Shown: positions 6,422 to 11,812, counted from the first letter of the stretch. The stretch is 11,812 bases of DNA from Natrialbaceae archaeon Tc-Br11_E2g1 (GCA_001564255.1 LKNC01000064.1:1-11812); one strand, 5' to 3'. A program made the numbers and translations. The notes: a model not told the origin generated them from the sequence alone.

Positions 6422-6850
6422 TCAGGACTCGAGCCAGCCGATCGAGAGTTCGTCGTCGTCGACCGCCGGAACGTACGGTTTCAGGTCGAGGACGGGTGTG
6501 CCATCGAGGAGGTCGAGCCCCCGAACGGTAAGCGTCGTCCCCTCGAGGCCGCGTACCTCGAGGACGGTCTGAGCGATGGGGTTCGGCCGGTGTGGGCTCC
6601 GGGTGGCGAACACGCCCACCTCGAGGTCGGTGGCGTGTGGCGGTCTCGAGGTGAGACGGTGTTCCTCGACTTCGTCCAGATGGGTGAAGACGACGACGTG
6701 AGAGAACTCCTCGAGACCCTCGAGGCCGGCCTCGTAGGCGTCCTCGAGGACGATCTCACCCGTGGTCTCCCGTGCGTTCTCGCGTGTGACGTCCGCGGGG
6801 GAGTCGTGTGGTGAGCGAACGTGCCCGATCGGCGTGTAGGTGACGTCCAT
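6422..6850 (-). CDS. trmO: tRNA (N6-threonylcarbamoyladenosine(37)-N6)-methyltransferase TrmO
   Basis: The 142-residue protein matches the TsaA/TrmO (UPF0066, YaeB) family in full. TrmO uses S-adenosylmethionine to methylate t6A37 in tRNAs reading ACY codons, giving m6t6A. Recognisable blocks: TYTPIGHVRSPH at the N-terminus (4-15), LEEFSHVVVFTHLDEV (46-61), GVFATRSPHRPNPIAQTVLEV (79-99), the family signature with the SPHRPNPI SAM-binding segment, and DLLDGTPVLDLKPYVPAVD (113-131). The length fits the short archaeal form, which lacks the bacterial C-terminal extension. ATG at 6850-6848 is supported by a minus-strand TATA box (GTTTATCC, 6877-6884) about 30 bases upstream and by family alignment. 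The neighbour at 7024 is divergent. Eight CTCGAG hexamers occur inside this 429-base gene. Confidence 0.93.
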   Translation of the reverse strand: MDVTYTPIGHVRSPHDSPADVTRENARETTGEIVLEDAYEAGLEGLEEFSHVVVFTHLDEVEEHRLTSRPPHATDLEVGVFATRSPHRPNPIAQTVLEVRGLEGTTLTVRGLDLLDGTPVLDLKPYVPAVDDDELSIGWLES

Positions 6851-6876
6851 CCGTACCCCGGGTAGCGATCATCCCC

Positions 6877-6884
6877 GGATAAAC
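6877..6884 (-). promoter_or_regulatory. TATA box for trmO
   Basis: The minus strand reads GTTTATCC centred about 30 bases before the trmO ATG. Spacing and composition fit a haloarchaeal promoter giving a leaderless or near-leaderless mRNA. Confidence 0.55.
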
Positions 6885-6946
6885 TCCGTCGTCAGATCAA
6901 CTATGGCCACTTCCGCAAGGACCCGGAGAGGTTATCGACATATTTT

Positions 6947-6961
6947 CCGGAAGATCTCCGG
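6947..6961 (+). promoter_or_regulatory. CATATTTT box and adjacent inverted repeat upstream of the 7024 gene
   Basis: A CATATTTT box (6939-6946) is followed at once by the inverted repeat CCGGA-AGATC-TCCGG (6947-6961). The box would start transcription near 6970, leaving a leader of about 50 bases before the GTG at 7024. It may be the promoter and an overlapping regulator site; alternatively the gene has a promoter closer in that I cannot recognise. Confidence 0.3.
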
Positions 6962-7023
6962 CCGGGATCACGGTCGACGCCCCCTCGAGTACACTCAAGT
7001 ACGTCGGCGATGTACGCCCGTCC

Positions 7024-7311
7024 GTGACCCTCGATCCAGGCCGCCTCGAGTTGCGTCTTCGCCGGGAGTTCGGCGGCACACGGAGTGAGTCCCGCGTCGT
7101 GGTCAGGGGGGCCGTCGACCTCCACGACTCGGGGCGTTACGAGGCGGACGTCGGCGTCGAGTTGCGAAACGACGTCGTCCTCGAGGAACTGGCCGACGCC
7201 CCCGACGGGACGCCCGCGGCCCGGTGGAACTGGTGGATGGGCGCACTCGAGGTCGCCTACGGCGGCTACGATCGGTTCGGGATCCGCCGGTATCGTGAGG
7301 AGCGCCCGTGA
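7024..7311 (+). CDS. Small conserved-looking haloarchaeal protein of unknown function
   Basis: This 95-residue acidic, soluble protein has no membrane helix or cysteine. It begins with GTG (MTLDPGRLELRLRREFGGTR) and carries a distinctive aromatic block RWNWWMGALEVAYGGYDRF at 67-85. I do not recognise a named domain, but the RLRREFGG and WNWWxGxLE blocks are of the kind I recall from conserved haloarchaeal hypothetical proteins. There is no ATG in frame upstream back to a stop, and no Shine-Dalgarno, so GTG 7024 is the only usable start I see. The in-frame stretch before it (about 6931-7023) also reads like coding sequence (ITVDAPSSTLKYVGDVRPS), so the gene may originally have started further upstream. 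It is divergent from trmO and ends 56 bases before the TetR gene, inside that gene's promoter side. Confidence 0.62.
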   Translation: MTLDPGRLELRLRREFGGTRSESRVVVRGAVDLHDSGRYEADVGVELRNDVVLEELADAPDGTPAARWNWWMGALEVAYGGYDRFGIRRYREERP

Positions 7312-7336
7312 TGGGGCCCGGCCTCGACCCCAACAG

Positions 7337-7343
7337 CTAAATC
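7337..7343 (+). promoter_or_regulatory. TATA-like box for the TetR gene
   Basis: CTAAATC is centred about 28 bases before the GTG at 7368, fitting a leaderless transcript. The operator palindrome lies between this box and the start codon. Confidence 0.45.
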
Positions 7344-7348
7344 CGTTC

Positions 7349-7368
7349 CTGACTAACCGGTCAGTCAG
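7349..7368 (+). promoter_or_regulatory. TetR-type palindromic operator overlapping the start codon
   Basis: The half sites CTGACTAACC and GGTCAGTCAG form a 20-base palindrome with a CCGG centre and a single mismatched pair. TGACxxACCGGT-type palindromes are typical of TetR-family operators upstream of archaeal and bacterial TetR genes. The last base is the G of the GTG start at 7368, and the palindrome fills the space between TATA box and start, so binding would block transcription initiation directly: autorepression is the natural reading. Confidence 0.7.
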
Positions 7369-8006
7369 TGACGGACACGACCGCCCGCGAGGAGATCATG
7401 ACAGCGACCTACGGGGCACTGTGTGAACACGGCTATACGGACCTGACGGCCCAAGCCATCGCCGACCGGACGCCAAAGAGCAAGTCGTGGCTGTTCTATC
7501 ACTACGACTCGAAAGACGATCTGGTCGCCGACTTCCTCGGGTACTTACTCGAGCGGTTCGAGCGACGGCTGGCCGAGGTCGGCGACCGGCCCCCGGCGGT
7601 CCGTCTCGCGACGTTCGTCGACTGGTACTTCGAGGAACCTGCAGACGACCGCGAGGCCTTCCACACTGCCTTACTCGAGTTGCGCGCCCAGGCCCCCTAC
7701 GACGACCGGTTTCGCGAGCAGTTACGCGAGAGCGACGACCGCCTTCAGGCGACCCTCGAGTCGATACTCGACGACGGCATCGCTGCCGGCCAGTTTCGCG
7801 ACCACGACACCGCCGAGGTGGCGAAGCTGTTGCTCACGACCCTCGACGGCGCCCGGGTTCGCCAGCTCACGGTGGGACGGTCGACCGATCTCACCGACCT
7901 GAAAGGAACGATGATCGACCGGGTTATCGACGACGTCCTCGAGGACGGCGTCGACTACCCCGTCGTCGAGGAGGGGATCGGCACGCTCGAGGGGACCCAT
8001 GGCTGA
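7368..8006 (+). CDS. TetR/AcrR-family transcriptional regulator
   Basis: The product is 212 residues. The N-terminal TetR DNA-binding domain is clear at about 5-55: AREEIMTATYGALCEHGYTD, then LTAQAIADRTPKSKSWLFYH and YDSKDDLVADFL, containing the helix-turn-helix and the family's YxHFxSK-like segment (here FYHYDSKDDL). The helical ligand-binding region (about 60-205) diverges as usual and ends in an acidic tail. It should repress its own operon, binding the palindrome at 7349-7368; the inducer is unknown. GTG 7368 is preferred over the ATG at 7398 because it keeps helix 1 intact and has a TATA box at leaderless distance. The stop overlaps the start of the next gene by eight bases, implying translational coupling with the polyprenyl-synthase-like protein. 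TetR genes in haloarchaea often govern efflux or lipid-related genes. Confidence 0.92.
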   Translation: MTDTTAREEIMTATYGALCEHGYTDLTAQAIADRTPKSKSWLFYHYDSKDDLVADFLGYLLERFERRLAEVGDRPPAVRLATFVDWYFEEPADDREAFHTALLELRAQAPYDDRFREQLRESDDRLQATLESILDDGIAAGQFRDHDTAEVAKLLLTTLDGARVRQLTVGRSTDLTDLKGTMIDRVIDDVLEDGVDYPVVEEGIGTLEGTHG

Positions 8007-8763
8007 GGACGGCACCGTCGGCGGGCTCGAGGACGGCAAACCGAGTAGGGACACCGCCATCGTGGGGGACCGCCTCGAGTCGTCGCTGTCGACGTTCGGC
8101 GTCAGCGTCGACCTCGAACTCGAACGGCCGCTCGCGCTGGTCCGGACGATCGGGCGGGTCGGGGAGACACCGTCCGACCCCGTCTACCGGGAGGTGGCGA
8201 CCGCCGTGGGCTTTCTCGCGGGATATCTCCGTCTCCGGGACGACCTCCTCGAGCAGACACACGGCACCTCCCGGGAGCGCGACAGGGCCCTCCTGGCGAG
8301 TGACTCCCTCCAGGCGGGTGCCTACAGCGCGTTCGACGACTCGACGCTCCCGGACGAACGCAAACTCGCCTGCTATCGACACCTCACCGTGGGCTCCCGG
8401 GCGCTCGCCGAAAGGCTGTTCGATCCCGGCTCCGAGCCGAACGATCACCCGAACCCGCGGGCGATCCTCCTCGGCACGGCCGGCGCACTCGGTGCCGCAG
8501 TCGCCGACCTCGAGGACGTCGCCGGGGCCGCCCGAACCTACGGGGCGTCGGTGACGATGGCCATGACGTTCGCGGCCGACCGACCCGACGTCGACGCCCG
8601 GGAGACGCTCGCGGCCACGCTCCGTGGAGAGCGCCAGCGGGTGATCGCGGCCGACGACCCCCTCGAGGCCTACCTCGAGTCCGCCCGGGAGGCACTCGAG
8701 GCGATCCCCGACGGGCCGGGGAGAGAGCGCCTCGAGACCGGATCCTGGGCACTCGGGGAATGA
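7999..8763 (+). CDS. Divergent polyprenyl-synthase-like protein
   Basis: This 254-residue acidic, mainly helical protein resembles trans-isoprenyl diphosphate synthases in element order, though weakly. ERPLALVRTIG (42-52) sits where the synthases have GKRxRP followed by an alanine-rich helix, but lacks the GK. YLRLRDDLLEQ (76-86) aligns with the first Asp-rich motif: DDLLE instead of DDxxD. ALLASDSLQAGAYSAF (97-112) corresponds to the conserved ILAGDALLAxAF helix. ARTYGASVTMAMTFAADRPDV (178-198) matches RxYGxxLGxAFQxxDDxxDV, with ADRPD (193-197) in place of the second DDxxD. So the fold is probably shared while both metal sites are altered, and the protein is shorter than the usual 300-350 residues. 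It may bind isoprenoids without catalysis or use an atypical site. ATG 7999 overlaps the TetR stop; its own stop overlaps the next small ORF. Confidence 0.5.
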   Translation: MAEDGTVGGLEDGKPSRDTAIVGDRLESSLSTFGVSVDLELERPLALVRTIGRVGETPSDPVYREVATAVGFLAGYLRLRDDLLEQTHGTSRERDRALLASDSLQAGAYSAFDDSTLPDERKLACYRHLTVGSRALAERLFDPGSEPNDHPNPRAILLGTAGALGAAVADLEDVAGAARTYGASVTMAMTFAADRPDVDARETLAATLRGERQRVIAADDPLEAYLESAREALEAIPDGPGRERLETGSWALGE

Positions 8764-8843
8764 CCGATCGCCCGAGCTGGCCCGCCGACGTCCTCGACGT
8801 CTACTTGCTCGCGTTCACCGAAGAACGCGGGAGCGGGAGTTGA
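8760..8843 (+). CDS. 27-residue microprotein, translationally coupled
   Basis: The ATG at 8760 overlaps the preceding stop as ATGA, and the frame runs for 27 codons (MTDRPSWPADVLDVY, then LLAFTEERGSGS) to a TGA at 8841-8843. Codons are GC-ending as in neighbouring genes, and the composition is ordinary haloarchaeal. The middle could form one amphipathic helix (ADVLDVYLLAFTEE). No known family is recognisable. Stop-start overlap with an accepted gene and normal codon use support real translation, but at this length a chance ORF cannot be excluded. It could also be the residue of a longer third gene of the operon, since nothing in frame continues past the stop. It ends 41 bases before the nuclease gene. 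Confidence 0.42.
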   Translation: MTDRPSWPADVLDVYLLAFTEERGSGS

Positions 8844-8847
8844 GAAC

Positions 8848-8885
8848 CGATGGAGGAAAAGCCATCGAGCGGTGAGAGGTGGTAA
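8848..8885 (+). promoter_or_regulatory. Leader region of the nuclease gene: hairpin, 11-codon upstream ORF and Shine-Dalgarno
   Basis: CGATGG-AGGAAAAG-CCATCG (8848-8867) is a perfect 6-bp stem-loop. Its left arm contains an ATG (8850) that opens MEEKPSSGERW and ends with TAA at 8883-8885; the last A is the first base of the nuclease ATG (TAATG overlap). GAGAGGTGG (8874-8882) just before that ATG matches part of the anti-Shine-Dalgarno complement (GGAGGTGA). The AGGAAAAG loop also sits where a TATA box would, so the elements may be promoter and leader in turn rather than all on one RNA. Confidence 0.35.
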
Positions 8886-10162
8886 TGGAGATCGAGTTTC
8901 TCGGCGGTGCCGGCGAGATCGGCCGGAGTGCGATCCTCGTCGACGACACACTGTTGCTCGATTGCGGGATGGATTCGGGCAACCCGCCGATGTACCCACT
9001 CGACGCGGGCGACCCCGAGGCGGTCGTCGTGGGCCACGGCCACCTCGACCACGTCGGCGCCCTCCCCTCCCTGCTCTCGGGGGATGCCCGCCCGGAGATC
9101 CACTGGACGCCGCCGACCGCCGACCTCGCGGGGGTGCTCGCTCGAGATACCCTAAAGCTTCACGGCGGGACCTACGACTGCCCGTTCACCGAGGCCGAAC
9201 TGGCACGGGTGAGCCAGGTCTCTGAGACTCACGGCTACGGCGAGCCCTTCGTCGCCGGCGGCTACGAGGTCACCTTCTTCGAGTCGGGACACGTCCCCGG
9301 CAGCGCACACGTGCTGATCGACAGCGCGGGACGGAGCCCCGCGAGCGATCGGACGCGGTCCGATGGGGGGACGCGTTTGCTCTACACCGGCGACTTCCAC
9401 ACCGAAGAGCAGAACCTCCTTTCGGGCACGACCGCCCGCCCCGACGCCGACGTCGTGATCTGTGAGAGCACCTACGCCGACGTCACCCGCCCGCCTCGAG
9501 ACGGGATCGAACGCGAGTTCGCCGAGAGCCTTCGGGAAACGATCTACGAGGGTGGCACCGTCGTCGTCCCCGCTTTCGCCATCGGGCGCACGCAGGAAGT
9601 GCTCTGTATCTGTGAGAACTACGACCTCGAATGCTACGTCGACGGGATGGGCAAACGCGTCACGGAACTGTTCCTCCGGGAGCGAAACCGTCCGTTCTTG
9701 CGCGATCCCGACTTGCTCCGACGGGCGAAGGGCAACGCCCGCTTCGTCGACGGCCGGGACGGACAACGGCGACGGATCGCCGCCGAAAACACCGTCATCG
9801 TCACCACCAGCGGGATGCTCCATGGCGGTCCCGCGATGACCTACATTCCCGAGATTCGCTCCCATCCGGTCAACAAGATCGCCATGACCGGCTACCAGGT
9901 CGAGGGCACCCCCGGCCGGGAGTTACTCGAGACCGGCAGCGCCGAGATCGACGGGCGGGTGATGCCCGTAAGCGCCCGGGTCGAACAGTACGACTTCTCG
10001 GCACACGCCGACCGCGAGGGCCTGCTCGAGTTCCTCGAGGCCTACCGCGACGCCGAGATCCTGATAAACCACGGCGACCGCTGTGGGGCCTTCGCCGAGG
10101 AGTTGCGTGCCGACGGGTTCACGGCGAGTGCGCCCGAACTCGGCGAGTGCCTCGAGGTGTGA
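8885..10162 (+). CDS. Metallo-beta-lactamase/beta-CASP RNase, KH-less aCPSF2-type
   Basis: The 425-residue protein is a beta-CASP metallo-beta-lactamase nuclease, a zinc enzyme that processes RNA in the cytoplasm. MBL motifs: EFLGGAGEIGRSAILVD (4-20), HGHLDHVG (51-58, HxHxDH), SGHVPGSAH (134-142; His136, His142), LLYTGDFH (165-172; Asp170). Beta-CASP motifs: CESTYAD (193-199; Glu194), VVPAFAIGRTQEVL (227-240), TSGMLHGGPAMTYI (308-321), FSAHADREGLLEF (371-383; His374) and LINHGD (393-398; His396). It lacks the N-terminal KH domains of aCPSF1 (about 640 residues), so aCPSF2, a putative mRNA 3'-end or RNA-maturation enzyme, is the nearest match; the RNA target is not inferable. ATG 8885 is preferred over GTG 8879 because a Shine-Dalgarno-like GAGGTGG precedes it and the family starts with the MEIEFLGG strand. 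Confidence 0.9.
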   Translation: MEIEFLGGAGEIGRSAILVDDTLLLDCGMDSGNPPMYPLDAGDPEAVVVGHGHLDHVGALPSLLSGDARPEIHWTPPTADLAGVLARDTLKLHGGTYDCPFTEAELARVSQVSETHGYGEPFVAGGYEVTFFESGHVPGSAHVLIDSAGRSPASDRTRSDGGTRLLYTGDFHTEEQNLLSGTTARPDADVVICESTYADVTRPPRDGIEREFAESLRETIYEGGTVVVPAFAIGRTQEVLCICENYDLECYVDGMGKRVTELFLRERNRPFLRDPDLLRRAKGNARFVDGRDGQRRRIAAENTVIVTTSGMLHGGPAMTYIPEIRSHPVNKIAMTGYQVEGTPGRELLETGSAEIDGRVMPVSARVEQYDFSAHADREGLLEFLEAYRDAEILINHGDRCGAFAEELRADGFTASAPELGECLEV

Positions 10163-10167
10163 CCGAC

Positions 10168-10247
10168 CGACGGTTACGGCCGTCGTCGTGGCCCGTGAGA
10201 TCGCAGAGCGTACACTCGCCGAAACCTGCTCGCGACCGCGTGGTCGC
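10168..10247 (+). terminator. Two hairpins after the nuclease gene
   Basis: CGACGG-TTACGG-CCGTCG (10168-10185) and GCGACC-GCGT-GGTCGC (10232-10247) are perfect 6-bp stems in the gap between the nuclease gene and the ferredoxin pair. Neither is followed by a long T-run. They may be 3' structures of the nuclease mRNA. Confidence 0.3.
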
Positions 10248-10285
10248 CTCGTGTTGCTCGTTCCGGGCGGGTAGTATGGCAGTGC

Positions 10286-10294
10286 GGTTTTGTA
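10286..10294 (+). promoter_or_regulatory. TATA-like box for the ferredoxin pair
   Basis: GGTTTTGTA lies about 26 bases before the ATG at 10316 in GC-rich surroundings, as for a leaderless transcript. It would serve both ferredoxin genes, which overlap. Confidence 0.5.
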
Positions 10295-10315
10295 CTCGAC
10301 GCACGAACGTTCCCC

Positions 10316-10648
10316 ATGCCAACGGTTACCGTTCGCGGTCGGGAACTCGAGTGTGAACGAGGCACAGTGCTCCGGGACGTTCTCCTCCGAGCGGACGAGT
10401 CACCGCACAACGGCCGGGCGGACACGCTCAACTGCCGGGGGCTGGGGACGTGTGGAACCTGTGCCGTTGCGGTGTCCGGCGAGGTGGGCGAGCCCGGGCC
10501 TCGAGAACGGCTTCGACTGGCGACCCCGCCCCACAGCGTCGATTCCGGGCTCCGGCTCGCCTGTCAGCTTCGCGTCGAGGACGACCTGGTCGTCGAGAAG
10601 TACCCCGGCTTCTGGGGCCAACACACCGATCGAACGGGGCAGCCGTGA
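10316..10648 (+). CDS. [2Fe-2S] ferredoxin, first of a tandem pair
   Basis: A 110-residue beta-grasp ferredoxin. The N-terminal strand PTVTVRGRELECERGTVLRD leads to LNCRGLGTCGTCAV with Cys40, Cys46 and Cys49, and the fourth ligand is Cys83 in GLRLACQLRV, giving CX5CX2CX33C. This spacing differs from the CX4CX2CX29C of the main haloarchaeal and plant ferredoxins and is closer to the adrenodoxin-like pattern. The C-terminus is VVEKYPGFWGQHTDRTGQP, ending in a WGQ block shared with the next gene. It also lacks the long acidic N-terminal insertion of the main halophilic ferredoxin. It should be a cytoplasmic one-electron carrier; the partner is unknown. It has a TATA box at leaderless distance, and its TGA overlaps the GTG of the second gene (GTGA). 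Confidence 0.88.
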   Translation: MPTVTVRGRELECERGTVLRDVLLRADESPHNGRADTLNCRGLGTCGTCAVAVSGEVGEPGPRERLRLATPPHSVDSGLRLACQLRVEDDLVVEKYPGFWGQHTDRTGQP

Positions 10649-10974
10649 GCGAGGGGATCGACCTCACCGTGATCGACGACGGCGACCGATCGACGATCAC
10701 GGTCGAACGCGGAACGACGCTTCGGGACGCCCTCCGTAATGAGGGGTTCTCGGTGTACGGCACCGTCTCGTCGACGCTCAACTGCGGAGGACGGGGACTG
10801 TGTGCGACCTGTACCGTCGAGGTCGACCCGGCACCCGAGCCGGTCCACTGGCACGACAGGGGTGCCGTCCGGTTTGGCTACCCGCGGCTGTCCTGTTGTC
10901 TCGAGGTCGACCGACCGATGACGGTCAGGCTACTGGAAAAGCACGTCTGGGGGCAGGTGCTGCCCAGGCGATAG
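10645..10974 (+). CDS. [2Fe-2S] ferredoxin, second of a tandem pair
   Basis: The start is the GTG at 10645, whose last two bases form the preceding TGA; a longer frame from 10450 is a shadow. The protein is 109 residues. It is a paralogue of its neighbour: ITVERGTTLRDAL matches CERGTVLRDVL, STLNCGGRGLCATCTVEV (Cys47, Cys53, Cys56) matches DTLNCRGLGTCGTCAVAV, RLSCCLEV matches RLACQLRV with Cys84 as the likely fourth ligand (CX5CX2CX27C), and KHVWGQ matches PGFWGQ. An adjacent Cys85 makes the ligand choice ambiguous. The spacing from the third to the fourth cysteine is six residues shorter than in the first copy. Coupling by GTGA implies equimolar synthesis, perhaps as a two-component electron relay or alternative carriers with different potentials. 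Confidence 0.85.
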   Translation: MSEGIDLTVIDDGDRSTITVERGTTLRDALRNEGFSVYGTVSSTLNCGGRGLCATCTVEVDPAPEPVHWHDRGAVRFGYPRLSCCLEVDRPMTVRLLEKHVWGQVLPRR

Positions 10975-11102
10975 TCTCCGGGTGGGGTCTCGGGGGCGGT
11001 ATCCGGCACACCGCTGGAGATCGGGTACGGGGCCGCGACATCGGCCTGTTAGGGCGGTTCCCCTTCCCGCGGATTGATCTGCCGTCCACCCGATGGGACA
11101 GT

Positions 11103-11812
11103 ATGTCAGACGCAACCGATCGCGCCTACGAACTCGGGTTTCGAACGGTCGACACCGAGTACGCCGACCGACAGCTGCCGATCGATGGCACCGTCCCGTC
11201 GTGGCTCTCCGGGGCGCTCATCCGGAACGGACCGGGACGGTTCGAGTTCGGCGGCGAGCGCGCGACCCACTGGTTCGACGGGCTGGCGATGCTCCGCCGG
11301 TACGGATTCACAGAGGGGACCGTTTCCTACACCAACCGGTTCCTGCGGACCGACGCGTACGCGGCCGCCGACTCCGGCCACGGCGCGGCGGAGTTCGCAA
11401 CCGGCGGCGGGTCGTTGCGCCGGACCCTGGAGTGGCTGCGGGCGCTTGGACCGCCCGAGTCGACCGACAACGCGAACGTCCACGTCGCCAAACTCGGCGA
11501 ACACTTCGTCGCGCTCACCGAGGCACCGCGGCGGATCGCGTTCGATCCCGTAACGCTCGAGACCCGCGGTGAGTTTCGCTGGCGCGACGACGTTCCGGAA
11601 CACCTGGCGACGGCCCACCTCCGGGTCGATCCCGCTCGCGGGGAAACGATCGGCTACAGTACGGAGTTCGGGCGCGCTCCGAACTACCACTTCTACCGGA
11701 TCCCGTCCGGGCGTGCCGGCCGGACCCACGTCGCTACCGTACCGGCGGCCGGCCCCGGATACGTCCACGACTGTTCGATCACCGACTCCCATATCGTCAT
11801 CGTCGAGACGCC
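11103..11812 (+). CDS. Carotenoid cleavage oxygenase (RPE65 family), partial
   Basis: The ATG at 11103 opens a frame that runs off the window end; 236 residues are visible of an expected 450-550. Family landmarks: GTVPSWLSGALIRNGPGRFE (29-48), the THWFDGLAMLRRY block (55-67) followed by GTVSYTNRFL (72-81), EAPRRIAFDPVTLE (140-153), TAHLRVDP (170-177; His172, first iron ligand) and YVHDCSITDSHIVIVE (220-235; His222, second iron ligand). The other two iron histidines lie beyond the edge. Enzymes of this family use Fe(II) and O2 to cleave double bonds of carotenoids or other polyenes and stilbenes; in haloarchaea the usual retinal-forming enzyme is the unrelated Brp/Blh, so the substrate here is open. 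No TATA box is clear; 10975-11102 holds nothing I recognise. Sequence context with the ferredoxins is noted separately. Confidence 0.88.
   Translation, partial: MSDATDRAYELGFRTVDTEYADRQLPIDGTVPSWLSGALIRNGPGRFEFGGERATHWFDGLAMLRRYGFTEGTVSYTNRFLRTDAYAAADSGHGAAEFATGGGSLRRTLEWLRALGPPESTDNANVHVAKLGEHFVALTEAPRRIAFDPVTLETRGEFRWRDDVPEHLATAHLRVDPARGETIGYSTEFGRAPNYHFYRIPSGRAGRTHVATVPAAGPGYVHDCSITDSHIVIVET

Noticed and set aside
7487..8554. Plus-strand frame of 355 codons across the TetR operon
   Set aside because: Arg/Pro/Ser-rich shadow of TetR and the synthase-like gene.
9152..9865. Minus-strand frame of 237 codons opposite the nuclease
   Set aside because: Antisense of a gene with full MBL and beta-CASP motifs.
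11106..11792. Minus-strand frame of 228 codons opposite the carotenoid oxygenase
   Set aside because: The plus frame carries two iron-binding histidine motifs of the family; the minus frame has no domain.
1..11812. tRNA, rRNA, CRISPR array, insertion sequence or att site
   Set aside because: I looked for cloverleaf ends, spaced direct repeats, terminal inverted repeats and transposase motifs and found none.

Overview
The window looks like part of a haloarchaeal (class Halobacteria) chromosome. The DNA is GC-rich, the proteins are acidic (many D/E, few K), T/A-rich boxes often sit about 25-30 bases before a start codon as expected for leaderless transcripts, and several products belong to archaeal or haloarchaeal families (archaeal SepF, an AbrB-PhoU regulator, a KH-less beta-CASP nuclease). 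I saw no rRNA, tRNA, CRISPR array, insertion sequence or phage gene. Most of it is ordinary core genome with a few accessory-looking patches.

Layout. 1-481 has no intact gene; it holds a reading-frame fragment with one membrane helix, possibly a broken flippase-like gene. 482-4528 is a run of plus-strand genes: a two-helix SHOCT protein, an AbrB-PhoU phosphate-type regulator behind a promoter rich in inverted repeats, the cell-division anchor SepF, a YdjM-like membrane hydrolase, a four-helix CopD-like membrane protein, a frameshifted small membrane-protein remnant, and a membrane protein with two cysteine clusters that overlaps the end of that remnant. 4602-5849 is the cysteine desulfurase SufS, followed by a terminator region shared with a converging minus-strand gene. 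6014-6850 holds two minus-strand genes, a two-helix small protein and the tRNA methyltransferase TrmO. 7024-7311 is a small unknown protein divergent from trmO.

7349-8843 is a compact cassette: a TetR regulator whose start codon overlaps a near-perfect palindromic operator, then a divergent polyprenyl-synthase-like protein (8-base overlap), then a 27-codon microprotein (4-base ATGA overlap). The tight coupling suggests a co-regulated unit whose function I cannot name; it is the most promising candidate for something undescribed. 8885-10162 encodes a metallo-beta-lactamase/beta-CASP nuclease, preceded by an 11-codon upstream ORF and a hairpin. 10316-10974 encodes two paralogous [2Fe-2S] ferredoxins joined by a GTGA overlap, and 11103 to the window end is the N-terminal half of a carotenoid cleavage oxygenase. 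The ferredoxin pair next to a carotenoid oxygenase is unusual, because that enzyme class is not known to need an electron donor.

Functional calls rest on motifs read by eye. Promoter, operator and terminator calls are positional pattern matches only.
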